Part shown: positions 7,132-16,383 of the stretch, one piece after another
Layout: each line of letters starts with the position of its first letter
Numbering within the stretch: position 1 is the first letter of the stretch
The notes under the pieces: generated by a model
The model's database searches: none
Told to the model about the DNA's origin: nothing
What the model saw: only the letters and a program-made list of their open reading frames with translations
Translations under genes and position numbers: made by a program
From: Microvirga splendida
GTDB taxonomy: Bacteria > Pseudomonadota > Alphaproteobacteria > Rhizobiales > Beijerinckiaceae
DNA length: 57,782 nucleotides
Direction of reading: 5' to 3'
NCBI RefSeq assembly: GCF_016427565.1
Contig: NZ_JAELXT010000027.1
Location: forward strand, 1-57,782

Positions 7132-8562
7132 ATGGCCCTCAAGCATCTGACCCCAATCGACGGCATCTACATCAATGACGATGGTATTGAGGTCGAGCCG
7201 TTAAGCCGTTTCAAACAGTTCCTAGACCAGCGAGCGAACAGAGGGACGTCGAAGACGCGCTACCTGTATGCTGCCGCAAGGTTTGTTGATTACCTGATCG
7301 AGTGCCGTGTGTTCGGCGAGGTGGCCTCACCGAGTCGCATCTCAGAGGCGATGAAGATTTATCCGATATTCCTGAGAGATGGAGTTGGCATAGAGGCGGC
7401 TGAGTTCCCGGACCTTTCCGTCTATGCAGCCGAAATCGAATTCGTGGAGGGCCTCGCGAAGAGGAGCTTCGCACCGACCCTTGCTGCTGTGAACCTCTTC
7501 CTGCGACTTGCCCGCGATGAGGGATTGAAGGCGGTCTCCGCCCTCTCGGACGAAGGCGTCTGGGTAGACTTGCTGGACCTAAAGATGACCTTCTCGGCGA
7601 TTGAGGGCGTCGTTGGGTGGTCCCGTGCCGAAAAGGACCGCTTTCGGCAGAAGGCCATGATCGGTGGGGTCGTACGGATCCAGGACAAGCTGGACCGTCC
7701 CAGGGGGTTGAGGAATCCGAAGCACGGCGGCGTTCAACGCGATCTGGAGGCCAAGGAATTTCCGCTCTCTCACCTCGCTGACCTCCTCGCTGCTGCCAAT
7801 ACAAGTCGTGATCGGGCACTGTGGGCGCTGCTTGCGGGCGGAGGTCTGCGTCTGCACGAGGCGCTGCGGATCCAACTCTCCGATTTTGACGTGAAAACAG
7901 GAACCATTTGGGTCATCGATCCCGATACGCGTCGCTTCGCAGGCCAGATGGAGGATGAAGACAAGAAGCGCTTCAAGGGCCGCTTGATGAGCAGGGTGTA
8001 TCTGTACGAGCCGCTGCGAACGATCTTCTGGGAGGCGCTGCGTGACTACCTTCGCAATGAGTTCGTTCCATCCGGCATGGGCGATCACGACTACCTGTTC
8101 AAGATCCTCGATAAATCCCGGCGCGGCGAACCTCTGAAGGACGCAAGCGATACCGCGCTTGGGAAGCAATTCAAGGCGGCTGTACGCCGGGCGAAGGTGC
8201 CTGGGCCTCCCGAGGCACCCAACCATGTATGGACCCTTCACTCGCTTCGCCACAGTTACGGAGTCTACATGCACAACTACATTCCGGTCCCGGGCGGGCC
8301 AGGTCTCCGGCTCACGGAAGTCCAGATGCTGATGGGACATGCAGATCCGAGCAGCACGGCCATCTATGCCCGCAAGGACCGCTTGATCGTAGAAGCTAGG
8401 ATCGAGGCAGCCGACGATATCATCTTCAACGGATTGGACCCGGCAACGGCGGAATTGGAGAGGTTGCCGGCGATAATTGCAGCCCGCTTTCGACGTGCCG
8501 CCGACGAGATCGAGTCTCGGAAGACCAACAGGGTTGGGCAGGTGAAGTCTGATTCACGATGA
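7132..8562 (+). CDS. Tyrosine recombinase/integrase (476 aa)
   Basis: This is a site-specific recombinase of the phage-integrase superfamily. The N-terminal ~200 residues resemble a SAM-like core-binding domain (TSKTRYLYAAARFVDYLIEC). The catalytic domain shows the first Arg in LAGGGLRLHEALRIQLSDFD (~residue 237), HSLRH at ~369-373, GH in LMGHADPSSTAIYARKD (~401) and the nucleophile Tyr at ~411. The sequence around the second motif is longer than usual (YMHNYIPVPGGPGLRL). The start is the ATG at 7132 with weak ribosome binding. It precedes a second, much larger recombinase on the same strand, a layout like tnpA/tnpB of Tn554 or the recombinases of gamma-mobile-trio elements. It probably takes part in island excision and integration. 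Confidence 0.88.
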   Translation: MALKHLTPIDGIYINDDGIEVEPLSRFKQFLDQRANRGTSKTRYLYAAARFVDYLIECRVFGEVASPSRISEAMKIYPIFLRDGVGIEAAEFPDLSVYAAEIEFVEGLAKRSFAPTLAAVNLFLRLARDEGLKAVSALSDEGVWVDLLDLKMTFSAIEGVVGWSRAEKDRFRQKAMIGGVVRIQDKLDRPRGLRNPKHGGVQRDLEAKEFPLSHLADLLAAANTSRDRALWALLAGGGLRLHEALRIQLSDFDVKTGTIWVIDPDTRRFAGQMEDEDKKRFKGRLMSRVYLYEPLRTIFWEALRDYLRNEFVPSGMGDHDYLFKILDKSRRGEPLKDASDTALGKQFKAAVRRAKVPGPPEAPNHVWTLHSLRHSYGVYMHNYIPVPGGPGLRLTEVQMLMGHADPSSTAIYARKDRLIVEARIEAADDIIFNGLDPATAELERLPAIIAARFRRAADEIESRKTNRVGQVKSDSR

Positions 8563-9330
8563 GAAGCCTACTGTTTCCTCGCCTGAACGCCATACCAGCG
8601 CACTACGGCGAGGGAACCCGCAACCGGAGACTTGGAAATGTGTCAATTGCCAGCGCGAACTGAGTTCCCGGGAGATCAACTCATCTGGCGGCACTGCGCG
8701 ATGACGACCGAGGCACTTGATGCTTGACCATCCATGGTCCCGACAACTTCTCGCAATTCAATGGGGCCGATCATCTTCCCAAGGCGCTGCGGTTCGGTGC
8801 GGCATTGATGCTTGGCCCTCCGGCCGACAGCGGAGCGAACGCGGTATGTCCAGCCCGCTCTCCTGTCTGGGCGGGCTCCATCCCTGACGCCGCAGCAGAG
8901 GCGTGGAAGCGCTTACATCGGTCGCAGACGAATTCCGCTCCATCAAGCGCCAAGCCGCGATAGACCATCCGAAGGCTGCTCTCAGTCTCTCAGGGATATC
9001 TGACGCCTGTCAGACCAAGCCGGGCCCGGCCTTTCACAAGTCAGACCGAGTACATGCCCCCGGAAAACTGTTGATAACGCGAATTTTATCACAGGACTCG
9101 CGAAATCAAAGGTCAACTCCAAATACTTGTCAACAATTGTCGGAAGCATGGTTGCGGCGCAGCCAGAAAACGATGCGGCGTATGCGTCGTGAAGGACTCC
9201 ACGAAGTCTTCTTGCTAACCCCACGTGTCGCGACGAATCCTTGCAAATAATTGTAACCACGCATTCGGTGGCAATATTTACACTGGAGATCAATTGGTAC
9301 AGCCTGCGGCGCTTTCAGATTGGAGGGAGC
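8563..9330. other. Long gene-free stretch between the two recombinase genes
   Basis: About 770 bases have no convincing gene; the open frames overlap on both strands and lack ribosome binding sites. Visible structure: a hairpin with arms AGCCCGC (8852-8858) and GCGGGCT (8871-8877), AT-rich DNA from about 9060 to 9290, and a copy of CTTGTCAACAATTG at 9126-9139 that also occurs at 1382-1395. It could hold regulatory or recombination sites. Confidence 0.4.
9251..9279 (+). promoter_or_regulatory. Possible promoter of the large-recombinase operon
   Basis: TTGTAA at 9251-9256 and ATATTT at 9274-9279 are separated by 17 bases, as for a sigma-70 promoter. The spacer contains an inverted repeat (CCAC, seven bases, GTGG) that could be an operator. 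It lies 51 bases before the chosen ATG at 9331. Confidence 0.35.
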
Positions 9331-12300
9331 ATGCAGGCCACACAGAAACCCGGCGGACTTCGGGCATACGCGGAAATACCAGAAGAAGAGGATCCTATCA
9401 GCGCCACGATGTCTTTTCCTGGAGAGCTGCGATCAGGTCTGGCCGCCGTACGGAGCGCCAATGACTATGGGGCCGTAATCAACGCGTCACCGGAGTTGTT
9501 GCTGACGGCCCCGATCGAGGAGCTCCGATTGCTGTTCGCCCGGTTCGTGCGCGAGGCTGCCTGCGCAGACCGGCAACGCCGGGAGGAGGGCATGACCTCC
9601 ACGCGGAGCCAAACCCTTGATCATGTCCTAGCTGAGCGCCTAGAGAACATCGGCACCCTCTCGGAGGACGATCTCCGGGTCGCGTTCACTTTCTTCGAGG
9701 GACATGCCCAGGGGAAAAGGAATGAGCAGATCGTGTCCCGTGCTCGTGCGGCCCTAATGATGACAGACAGCCCAGCCAGCCATGACGCGATCATCAATCG
9801 GTGGCTGAAGTACGTCTTCCTTCAGCTATGGAACAATCGCGCCGTCCAACTTCCTCTGCACTTCAAAGTGGAGCGTTCCTTCTCCAAGGACGAACTGAAG
9901 TGCATTCTCCCATCATTCGTGACATGCCACCTTGATCATCCCTCTAGGGAGCAGGCGTCCTTTGGCTTCCGCTTTACCCTGACCACGCCTTGGCATGACT
10001 TTTCCGAAGTTGATCTTGATGGCTTCGGACAACACTGTTTGGACCTCAGCAAGGATCGATTGAAGCGCGCGATGCTCGGCCTTCCCAGGAAGCGTCCATT
10101 CACGCCCTTCACGGCAACTCTTCGGACTTGGCGCAAGCACGGGGCGTCCCTAGGGTTTCCCTACACTGAGGAGGATATCCGCAATTACCTCTTTTGGGCT
10201 GAGCGAGCGCGGCGGGGAGCCACCGACCTCAAGCCTACAGAATTCATTCCCGGCGCCGTCGATCGGAAATTGCAGACGATAAGGAACGGGAGGGCACGCT
10301 ATTCGAGACGTCGCGACGCCGCGCAGGTTGAACTCCTCGATCATGGCAACCGCGAGGAACTCAAGAGGCAAATCCTGGAAGGTGAAAAGACGCTTCATGA
10401 AACGAAGCTGGAACTCATCGCGGATAGCGTGAACGATCCGGGTGACATCATCAAGTACATTGTGATTATGCGACGAGGCACTGGTCCGCAGCGAAATAAC
10501 TATTTTTCCCGCATGCACGCCTTTCCTTTCACGATATGGCCCACCTGGGAAACCATATTCGAACGCTTCCTCAATAACCGGCGGCGCTCCGGGTTTGAGG
10601 GGGAAAGCACCTGGAAAACCCTCCGCCTGCTATTTCAAGATTACATTTGCTGCTACTTGCCTTGGTGGCTCGAACTTCATCCAGGTATCGAGTACGCTAT
10701 TCCCCTTGATCCATCCGATTTGCACCGCTTTGGTGGCTGGACAGATGGGATCGAAGACGAGACGGCGCCGCTCCCGCTGCTTCGATTCTTTGATCAGGTG
10801 CGCCGAGGCTCCGATCGTGGGGTCTTCAATGCCTTCATCAACGACGTTCACTCATTCTTTGAGTTCTGCCGGGGAAACGCCCATGCCCTCAAACTTCGGC
10901 GTCAAGACTTCCAGAATCCGGTTGTCAAGGAAGTAGACCGAGTCGTCGTGAGGAACCCCTCCAAGACAAACAAGAATCCCATCCCGAGAGCGGTGGTCCC
11001 CTACCTTCTTCGCTTTTCATACGCTGTTGAAGAATTCTTCAACAAGCTGACGGAGAGATTGCTCAATGTCGGCTTAAGCGAGGCCGATAGGGGGCGCTTA
11101 GCCGTGATCAGGCGTGGGGCCAAAGGCTACATTCCTAGCGAGTGGGACATCGACGTCGGCTTCGAGTTCAACGGAATTCAGTATGAGATCGACTACATTC
11201 CGGCACTTGTGGGTTGGGACTACCGACTCATTCGTGGGCGGGACGATCACAAGATACTTCTGCCGCAGGTATCAGCGCTTCGTATGGTGATCGTGGCCTT
11301 GGAAACAGGAATCCGGTTTCAGGGAATCCAGTGGCTGTGCCAAAGGACATTCAATTCACTGAATGGCCCTCACCTAGCAAGTGCCGAACTCGTTCCTTTG
11401 GTCGTCAGCACGGACAAGGTCAAGGAAAAGCCGTGGAAGACGATAATTGTACGGCGCGCCCATGATGTCCTTCTGCGGGAGGAGGCATTTCAATCTCTCA
11501 TGGCCGATGCGGACGTGGAGTGCTTTGTGTCGTATGAACGGCGCGAACATTCCCGGTTCGCCCCCGTCATGCCACTGTTCCGCGCTGCTTTTTCTGACTA
11601 CCCCATTTCTGACAAGACCTATGCGACGGCGTGGGAAAGGCTCATCGTCGCGTTCGGCCACTGGTACGCAGGAGCAGTGCGGGGAGCAGAACCACTTCGG
11701 ATGTGGCGTTTCGAAGCTGACATCGATCCGATTTCTCGAAAGCCGCGCGAGGAGATCCACGTGGACGGTGACGAGCGGCGTCCATGCTGCCCGATCAAAT
11801 TGCGTCTCAAGCACACGCCCCACTCCGCACGCTCCACGTTCATTACCTCACGGTCCGTGATCCTGCCCATCGAGGTGACGGGTGCGCTCGTGGGGCAATC
11901 TAACGAGGCAACGACGCAACACTACACGGTAGAGCCTGAAAGCGAAGCTGCGGCAAGGGTCCTCGCTGCTGCCAACAGCCTTTGGGAGCCGGATCCAGAT
12001 AACCCGGTGCACATCCGAGCGGACCGGGTCAACAGCGCGCTGCGGCGGAGCTTCGAGGCAGACCGCCTCGGAACCGAGAAAGCCTTTGGGTTTCATACCC
12101 TGTCGCTGCTGAACGAGAGCACGTCAGACACCCAGGGAATTACGCTGTTGCGCTCGAGCGGGATGGCGCAGATCGCGTTTCGCGAGACACACATCTGCCC
12201 GGTCGGGGAACAGTGCCCGTCGGATGTCCTGGAGATCATCGTCACGCCCCGGCGCTGTGGGATATGTCCGATCGCCGTTAAATGCGTCGAGCACGTGACT

Positions 12301-12888
12301 GCGATTGGCGCCAAGAGGCGCGTGCTGCTTGAGCAGGTGAGAGAGGCGGAGACAGTCCTCAGGATCATGCAGGAGCGAGGCGAGCCGGACGCCGCAATGT
12401 CCGACGTGCAGGAGCGCCGCAAGCTGGACATGCTGGAGGCCGAGGGCTGGCGGACGACACTTCTCATCCTTGAGGAGACACGCAGGACGCTTGCGGCGTC
12501 AGCTCCTGACTTCTTCGTCACAGGAATGCCGGATGCCGTACGGCTGCACCTGAGGCTAGTTTCCAAGCACGCAGGGCCCGCCGAGTTCATAATGCACCGA
12601 CTCGTCGACAGCCATGCCTATACCTCGTTCGAGACCCCCATCATGCGGGCTCAGGCCGCGCGGCTCCGGCAAAGGCTCTTATCGTCGAGCGAGGCACTCA
12701 GCGCGGAAATCGGCAAGCTGGACGGCGACCCAGTAAGAGCATTCCTCTCGAGCCTCAGCGTCGCCCTGCAAGCGCACGGCGTTGCACCCTCCTTTAAGGC
12801 GTCCCTAGCGACAATCAAGGAGGACCTCCTGTCACCACCTGCGGATTCGGGCCGTCCCGACATGCTGGAAGGCATCCAGAGGGACTGA
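9331..12888 (+). CDS. Very large tyrosine recombinase with Cys-rich tail (1185 aa)
   Basis: The chosen start is the ATG at 9331 behind GGAGGG; a TTG 30 codons upstream is less likely. Most of the first ~600 residues are unrecognised, helical and partly coiled-coil. A tyrosine-recombinase catalytic core follows: ALETGIRFQGIQWL with the first Arg (~660), HTPHSARSTFITSR with the H..R box (~828), then GALVGQSNEATTQHYTVEPE, where the usual GH is GQ and the nucleophile Tyr is at ~864. Residues ~955-987 contain six cysteines (CPVGEQC, CGICPIAVKC), a probable zinc-binding site. A helical region ends the protein. It is about twice the length of Tn554 TnpB and begins a four-gene operon. GmtZ-type integrases of gamma-mobile-trio elements are a possible relative. 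Confidence 0.82.
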   Translation: MQATQKPGGLRAYAEIPEEEDPISATMSFPGELRSGLAAVRSANDYGAVINASPELLLTAPIEELRLLFARFVREAACADRQRREEGMTSTRSQTLDHVLAERLENIGTLSEDDLRVAFTFFEGHAQGKRNEQIVSRARAALMMTDSPASHDAIINRWLKYVFLQLWNNRAVQLPLHFKVERSFSKDELKCILPSFVTCHLDHPSREQASFGFRFTLTTPWHDFSEVDLDGFGQHCLDLSKDRLKRAMLGLPRKRPFTPFTATLRTWRKHGASLGFPYTEEDIRNYLFWAERARRGATDLKPTEFIPGAVDRKLQTIRNGRARYSRRRDAAQVELLDHGNREELKRQILEGEKTLHETKLELIADSVNDPGDIIKYIVIMRRGTGPQRNNYFSRMHAFPFTIWPTWETIFERFLNNRRRSGFEGESTWKTLRLLFQDYICCYLPWWLELHPGIEYAIPLDPSDLHRFGGWTDGIEDETAPLPLLRFFDQVRRGSDRGVFNAFINDVHSFFEFCRGNAHALKLRRQDFQNPVVKEVDRVVVRNPSKTNKNPIPRAVVPYLLRFSYAVEEFFNKLTERLLNVGLSEADRGRLAVIRRGAKGYIPSEWDIDVGFEFNGIQYEIDYIPALVGWDYRLIRGRDDHKILLPQVSALRMVIVALETGIRFQGIQWLCQRTFNSLNGPHLASAELVPLVVSTDKVKEKPWKTIIVRRAHDVLLREEAFQSLMADADVECFVSYERREHSRFAPVMPLFRAAFSDYPISDKTYATAWERLIVAFGHWYAGAVRGAEPLRMWRFEADIDPISRKPREEIHVDGDERRPCCPIKLRLKHTPHSARSTFITSRSVILPIEVTGALVGQSNEATTQHYTVEPESEAAARVLAAANSLWEPDPDNPVHIRADRVNSALRRSFEADRLGTEKAFGFHTLSLLNESTSDTQGITLLRSSGMAQIAFRETHICPVGEQCPSDVLEIIVTPRRCGICPIAVKCVEHVTAIGAKRRVLLEQVREAETVLRIMQERGEPDAAMSDVQERRKLDMLEAEGWRTTLLILEETRRTLAASAPDFFVTGMPDAVRLHLRLVSKHAGPAEFIMHRLVDSHAYTSFETPIMRAQAARLRQRLLSSSEALSAEIGKLDGDPVRAFLSSLSVALQAHGVAPSFKASLATIKEDLLSPPADSGRPDMLEGIQRD

Positions 12889-12891
12889 GCA

Positions 12892-13533
12892 ATGGGGGCC
12901 CGCAAAGGACAAAACAATTTCAAGGTGCACCAATCGGACGTGATCAATGCTGGCTTGAATCGGGTGAAGCTGGCCTTGAAGGCTCTCCCGGGGCGCACGC
13001 GCTTCGAGGATTTCAATGCATTGGCGCGTTATGTCGCCAACGCTGCCGGAATGCACCCGACCACCATGACGAGAAACCCCCGGTACAGGAAGGCGGTTTG
13101 GGATCATATCCACGCCAAACCTAGAATTATCTCAGGAGAGCCGGAGCAGGTCCAGGCATCTGTGGAACTCGAGGTCTTGAGGATCGAAGCCGCTCTGCTG
13201 AAGCGCCACAACGAGCGGCTTCAGAAAATGCTGTCGAACCGGTTGTCTCACGAGTTTGAAGCAACCGAAGCTATTTCCTGCACAAACGACGGGGAGGCGA
13301 GGACGAACGACCTGCGACGATCGTTCGAACTAACCGCGACTGTGCTTGCGCGCCTATTGAATTGGGCGGCCGAGAAGGAGATCGGGATCGTCGCCGACCT
13401 GGACCGGGGCGAGATCCTGGATGCTGCCGAGATCGGCGGCAATCGGGTGATTGCCGCGCGGCCGGATACGACGGCCTTCATCGATTGGCTGAAGCGACAT
13501 TCCGGCCACGCCTATGGCTCGGACCAGTCCTAA
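12892..13533 (+). CDS. Small recombinase-accessory protein 1 (213 aa)
   Basis: The gene begins three bases after the stop of the large recombinase, with GAGGGA upstream, so it is almost certainly co-transcribed. Residues ~20-75 look like a DNA-binding helical domain (FEDFNALARYVANAAGMHPT, then TRNPRYRKAVWDHIH). Residues ~90-120 form a coiled coil (ELEVLRIEAALLKRHNERLQ). The plan of N-terminal DNA-binding domain plus short coiled coil after two recombinases recalls TnpC of Tn554 and GmtX of gamma-mobile-trio elements. Sequence identity to either cannot be judged here. It probably helps assemble the recombination complex (inference). Confidence 0.68.
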   Translation: MGARKGQNNFKVHQSDVINAGLNRVKLALKALPGRTRFEDFNALARYVANAAGMHPTTMTRNPRYRKAVWDHIHAKPRIISGEPEQVQASVELEVLRIEAALLKRHNERLQKMLSNRLSHEFEATEAISCTNDGEARTNDLRRSFELTATVLARLLNWAAEKEIGIVADLDRGEILDAAEIGGNRVIAARPDTTAFIDWLKRHSGHAYGSDQS

Positions 13534-13546
13534 AAGGAAGGTATGC

Positions 13547-14077
13547 ATGGCTCGCCCCTCAAAGATTCGCGCTTTTCAGGAGCTTTTAGAGAGCTATCTC
13601 GATGGAAAGGATGCCGCTTGGACACAACAGGATATTTCTAAGGAAAAACGAGTTCCAACACTGCCTCAGACATCTGACGGCAAAGTCAACGTACGGGCAC
13701 TTGCGCGAGAGCTTCAGGCATTCGCGATTAAACGCGGCGAGGACGCAAACCTGGTTCCGGCCTCGGCATGGCAATACTTCTACAAGCACGAATCCTTGGC
13801 GGTGATGGTCGATCTCATAGCCAGCGAGCAAGGACTGGCGAAGATTGCATCTCGGACACGCGATGACGCCAAGGACAATGCCGCGACCGAGAAGATCTCC
13901 CGCCTGAGCAAGTGCCTAAAGGGACAGGCCGAAGGACATGTTCAATCCAAGGTTCGTGTCACCCAACTCGAACGCGATCTGGCTAACGCTCAAGCTGAAA
14001 ATGATCGCCTGAGAGAACGTCTAGGAATCATGCAGCGAACCGGGCTCATAATCCGGACGGGGGACACAACACATTGA
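13547..14077 (+). CDS. Small recombinase-accessory protein 2, coiled coil (176 aa)
   Basis: The ATG at 13547 follows AAGGAAGG; the frame is open upstream to 13514, but that start would overlap the previous gene. Residues ~45-95 look like a helical DNA-binding domain (VNVRALARELQAFAIKRGED, then PASAWQYFYKHESLAVM). Residues ~110-165 form a leucine-rich coiled coil (VRVTQLERDLANAQAENDRL). The plan matches the preceding gene, so the two may be diverged relatives acting together. The last codons overlap the TTG start of the helicase gene (TTGA), which indicates coupled translation. Confidence 0.68.
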   Translation: MARPSKIRAFQELLESYLDGKDAAWTQQDISKEKRVPTLPQTSDGKVNVRALARELQAFAIKRGEDANLVPASAWQYFYKHESLAVMVDLIASEQGLAKIASRTRDDAKDNAATEKISRLSKCLKGQAEGHVQSKVRVTQLERDLANAQAENDRLRERLGIMQRTGLIIRTGDTTH

Positions 14078-16374
14078 GCGCGCCGAAAATCACGTCATTG
14101 GAGCGCCTCACGGTCCAAGTGGCCTCGATCTTATGGTCGGGGGACACAGCTACAGCCTTCACCGGGCGGGTCTCCAGAGCTGAATCCATAAGGGTTGTCG
14201 GAAGGGGTCGGCTCTTCCGGCCAGCCATTGGGGAGGTCTATGAAGTCATCGGCGAATGGTACGACAGTCCAAAATATGGCCGACAGTTCTATGGCGACGG
14301 TGCCGGGTTCCGGCGTCACCTACCGTCTGGGACTCTCCTTGTGCCATGGCTCCAGAGCCTCGATGGCGTCGGGCCAACCCGTGCCAAAAGAATCGTGAAG
14401 GCGTTCAAGGGCAATCTCGAGGGCGTGTTCGAAGGTGGCGTGGCGCTCGATAGGCTGGCCGACATCATCGATCCGGAGCGTCCAAACCTCGCGGCCCGTG
14501 TGGCGGTTACGGTCACCCGCCGTTGGCAGGAAATCAAGGACGAGTACGAAACCATCCGGTGGCTTGAGGACCAAGGGGTCGAAGACGTTCACATCGCCAA
14601 ACAGGCAGCACGCCTGCTTGGGCCAGGTGCTGTGAAAATACTGAGCCGAAACCCTTACGTCCTGGCTACGATCCTGCCGTGGGCTCGGCTCGACCAGATG
14701 GCCAAGCGAGTGCTCCGTCGGCGGCCGGATATCGACGATCACATCCGATGCCCTGAACGACTGGTTGGAGCGATCGACGTTGTTGTCCAGGAGCACGTTT
14801 CCGAAGGCCATACGGCCTTTCCGAAAGCCGACTTTGCGGCAGCAGTCGCTCGCAAGCTCGGTCTCGACGAGACGCCCGATCTCGCAGCCTGTATCAGGCG
14901 CATCGGGGAGGCAAATCGGGCCGTCGTTGATGGAGATGATCTCTGGCGGGCACCTGGTTGCGCTATCATGGAGGATGAGATCCGGGCCCGCTTTACCGGG
15001 ATGGCCTCCGGTACCAAGAAGGGCGGCGTTAAAATCCCAGGCGAGGTTGATCTACGACGGATCCTGGCCATGGTTGAACGCCGGGGCAGGTCGCTTCACC
15101 AGGAGCAGCGTGAGGCGGTTCTGAAGGTTATGAGGAATCCGATCACATGCCTGACGGGTGGAGCAGGAACCGGCAAAACAACGACCTGCCGGGCCATCGT
15201 GGATCTCTGGGAAATCCTTGGCGGACGTGTCGAACTCGCCGCCCTATCTGGAAAGGCTGCGTTGCGGCTGACGATCGGTGCAGGCCGTGATGCTCCCGGG
15301 CGTCGGCCCGCGCTGACAATCCACCGGCTGCTCCTGGGCCTCAAGAGACGCGGCGAAGGGCAAACCCATTGGGGACAGATTACGGACGACGGCGGGCCGC
15401 CGAACCCGGCTCGTGAGCTCCCCCAACTCACTGACCGCACGCTGCTTGTCATCGACGAGGCCTCAATGGTCGACCTAGGGCAGATGCATCAACTCGTCGA
15501 GCTCATGCCGCTCGGCGGTCGCTTGCTCCTGGTTGGCGACGCTTTTCAACTGCCTCCGATCGGGTTCGGCTTAGTGTTTCATCATCTTGTCTCTCAGCCG
15601 GAGATCTCGGCCACTCTGGAAACGATCAGGCGGCAGCAGGACGGGACCGGAATTCCGGAGATCTCCCGGATTATTCGTTCGGGGCAGAAGCTTGATCTTA
15701 GTCCTTATCATCCCGGCAGGGGCGGGGTCTCCTTCGTTCAAGCGGCGGAGGGGCGGATCAGCGAGGCGATCGAGGCGGTCGTCCGTGACCTTGGAGGCTT
15801 CTCTGCCGGACCACAAAGCTTAATGGTGCTGGCTCCGGTCAACCATCGACCTACTCGCCCCGATGGGACAGTTCGGGACCTCAATCGGCGCTTTCATCTG
15901 CGAAACCTCGGCGATCAGGATCTATCGGAGGAGGAACTCGAGACCTGCTCGGTCCGCGGTTATCTCGGGAATGCCTTCGCGGAAGGCGATCCCGTTAGCT
16001 TCCTTCGCAACGATTATGACGTTGGCTTGAGAAACGGGAGCCTCGGCCGGGTCGTGGCCATCAACGCGAAGGCTGGCACCGTGACCTGCGACTTCGAGGG
16101 TGACGAGAAGGAGTTCGGCAACAAGGATCTCATCGACCTATCGCTCGCCTATGCTCTTTCGTGCCATCGAGCCCAGGGAAACCAAGCGAAAGCCGTCGTC
16201 ATCTCCTTGCTCGACGCGCCGAACGTGGACCCAAGTTGGATCTACACGGCCGTGACGCGGTCTGAGGAGAGTGCCGTGCTGGTCGGAGATCTGGCCGTTC
16301 TTGAGCGTACCCTAGACCGTACACCAGCCTTCAACCGCCGTCTTACCGGAAGTATTATGCGTCTTTCGCCATAG
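14074..16374 (+). CDS. RecD2-like SF1B DNA helicase (766 aa, TTG start)
   Basis: The N-terminal ~80 residues resemble the small beta-barrel that begins RecD2 proteins. A helix-hairpin-helix (LDGVGPTRAKRIVKAF) lies near residue 100. The motor domain has Walker A GGAGTGKTT at ~362-370, Walker B LLVIDEASM at ~457-465, motif III LLLVGDAFQLPPI at ~485-497, and SCHRAQGNQ (~693) and YTAVTR (~724) near the C terminus, all typical of 5'-3' RecD2/TraA-type helicases. The TTG start overlaps the previous stop and follows GGGGGA. As the fourth gene of the recombinase operon it probably assists element replication, excision or strand processing; an anti-phage role is also possible. Confidence 0.85.
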   Translation: MSAPKITSLERLTVQVASILWSGDTATAFTGRVSRAESIRVVGRGRLFRPAIGEVYEVIGEWYDSPKYGRQFYGDGAGFRRHLPSGTLLVPWLQSLDGVGPTRAKRIVKAFKGNLEGVFEGGVALDRLADIIDPERPNLAARVAVTVTRRWQEIKDEYETIRWLEDQGVEDVHIAKQAARLLGPGAVKILSRNPYVLATILPWARLDQMAKRVLRRRPDIDDHIRCPERLVGAIDVVVQEHVSEGHTAFPKADFAAAVARKLGLDETPDLAACIRRIGEANRAVVDGDDLWRAPGCAIMEDEIRARFTGMASGTKKGGVKIPGEVDLRRILAMVERRGRSLHQEQREAVLKVMRNPITCLTGGAGTGKTTTCRAIVDLWEILGGRVELAALSGKAALRLTIGAGRDAPGRRPALTIHRLLLGLKRRGEGQTHWGQITDDGGPPNPARELPQLTDRTLLVIDEASMVDLGQMHQLVELMPLGGRLLLVGDAFQLPPIGFGLVFHHLVSQPEISATLETIRRQQDGTGIPEISRIIRSGQKLDLSPYHPGRGGVSFVQAAEGRISEAIEAVVRDLGGFSAGPQSLMVLAPVNHRPTRPDGTVRDLNRRFHLRNLGDQDLSEEELETCSVRGYLGNAFAEGDPVSFLRNDYDVGLRNGSLGRVVAINAKAGTVTCDFEGDEKEFGNKDLIDLSLAYALSCHRAQGNQAKAVVISLLDAPNVDPSWIYTAVTRSEESAVLVGDLAVLERTLDRTPAFNRRLTGSIMRLSP

Positions 16375-16383
16375 TCAGTCGAT

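Noticed and set aside
8903..9250. 115-codon open frame in the gap before the large recombinase
   Set aside because: No start signal, no domain, and equally long frames on the opposite strand; treated as non-coding.
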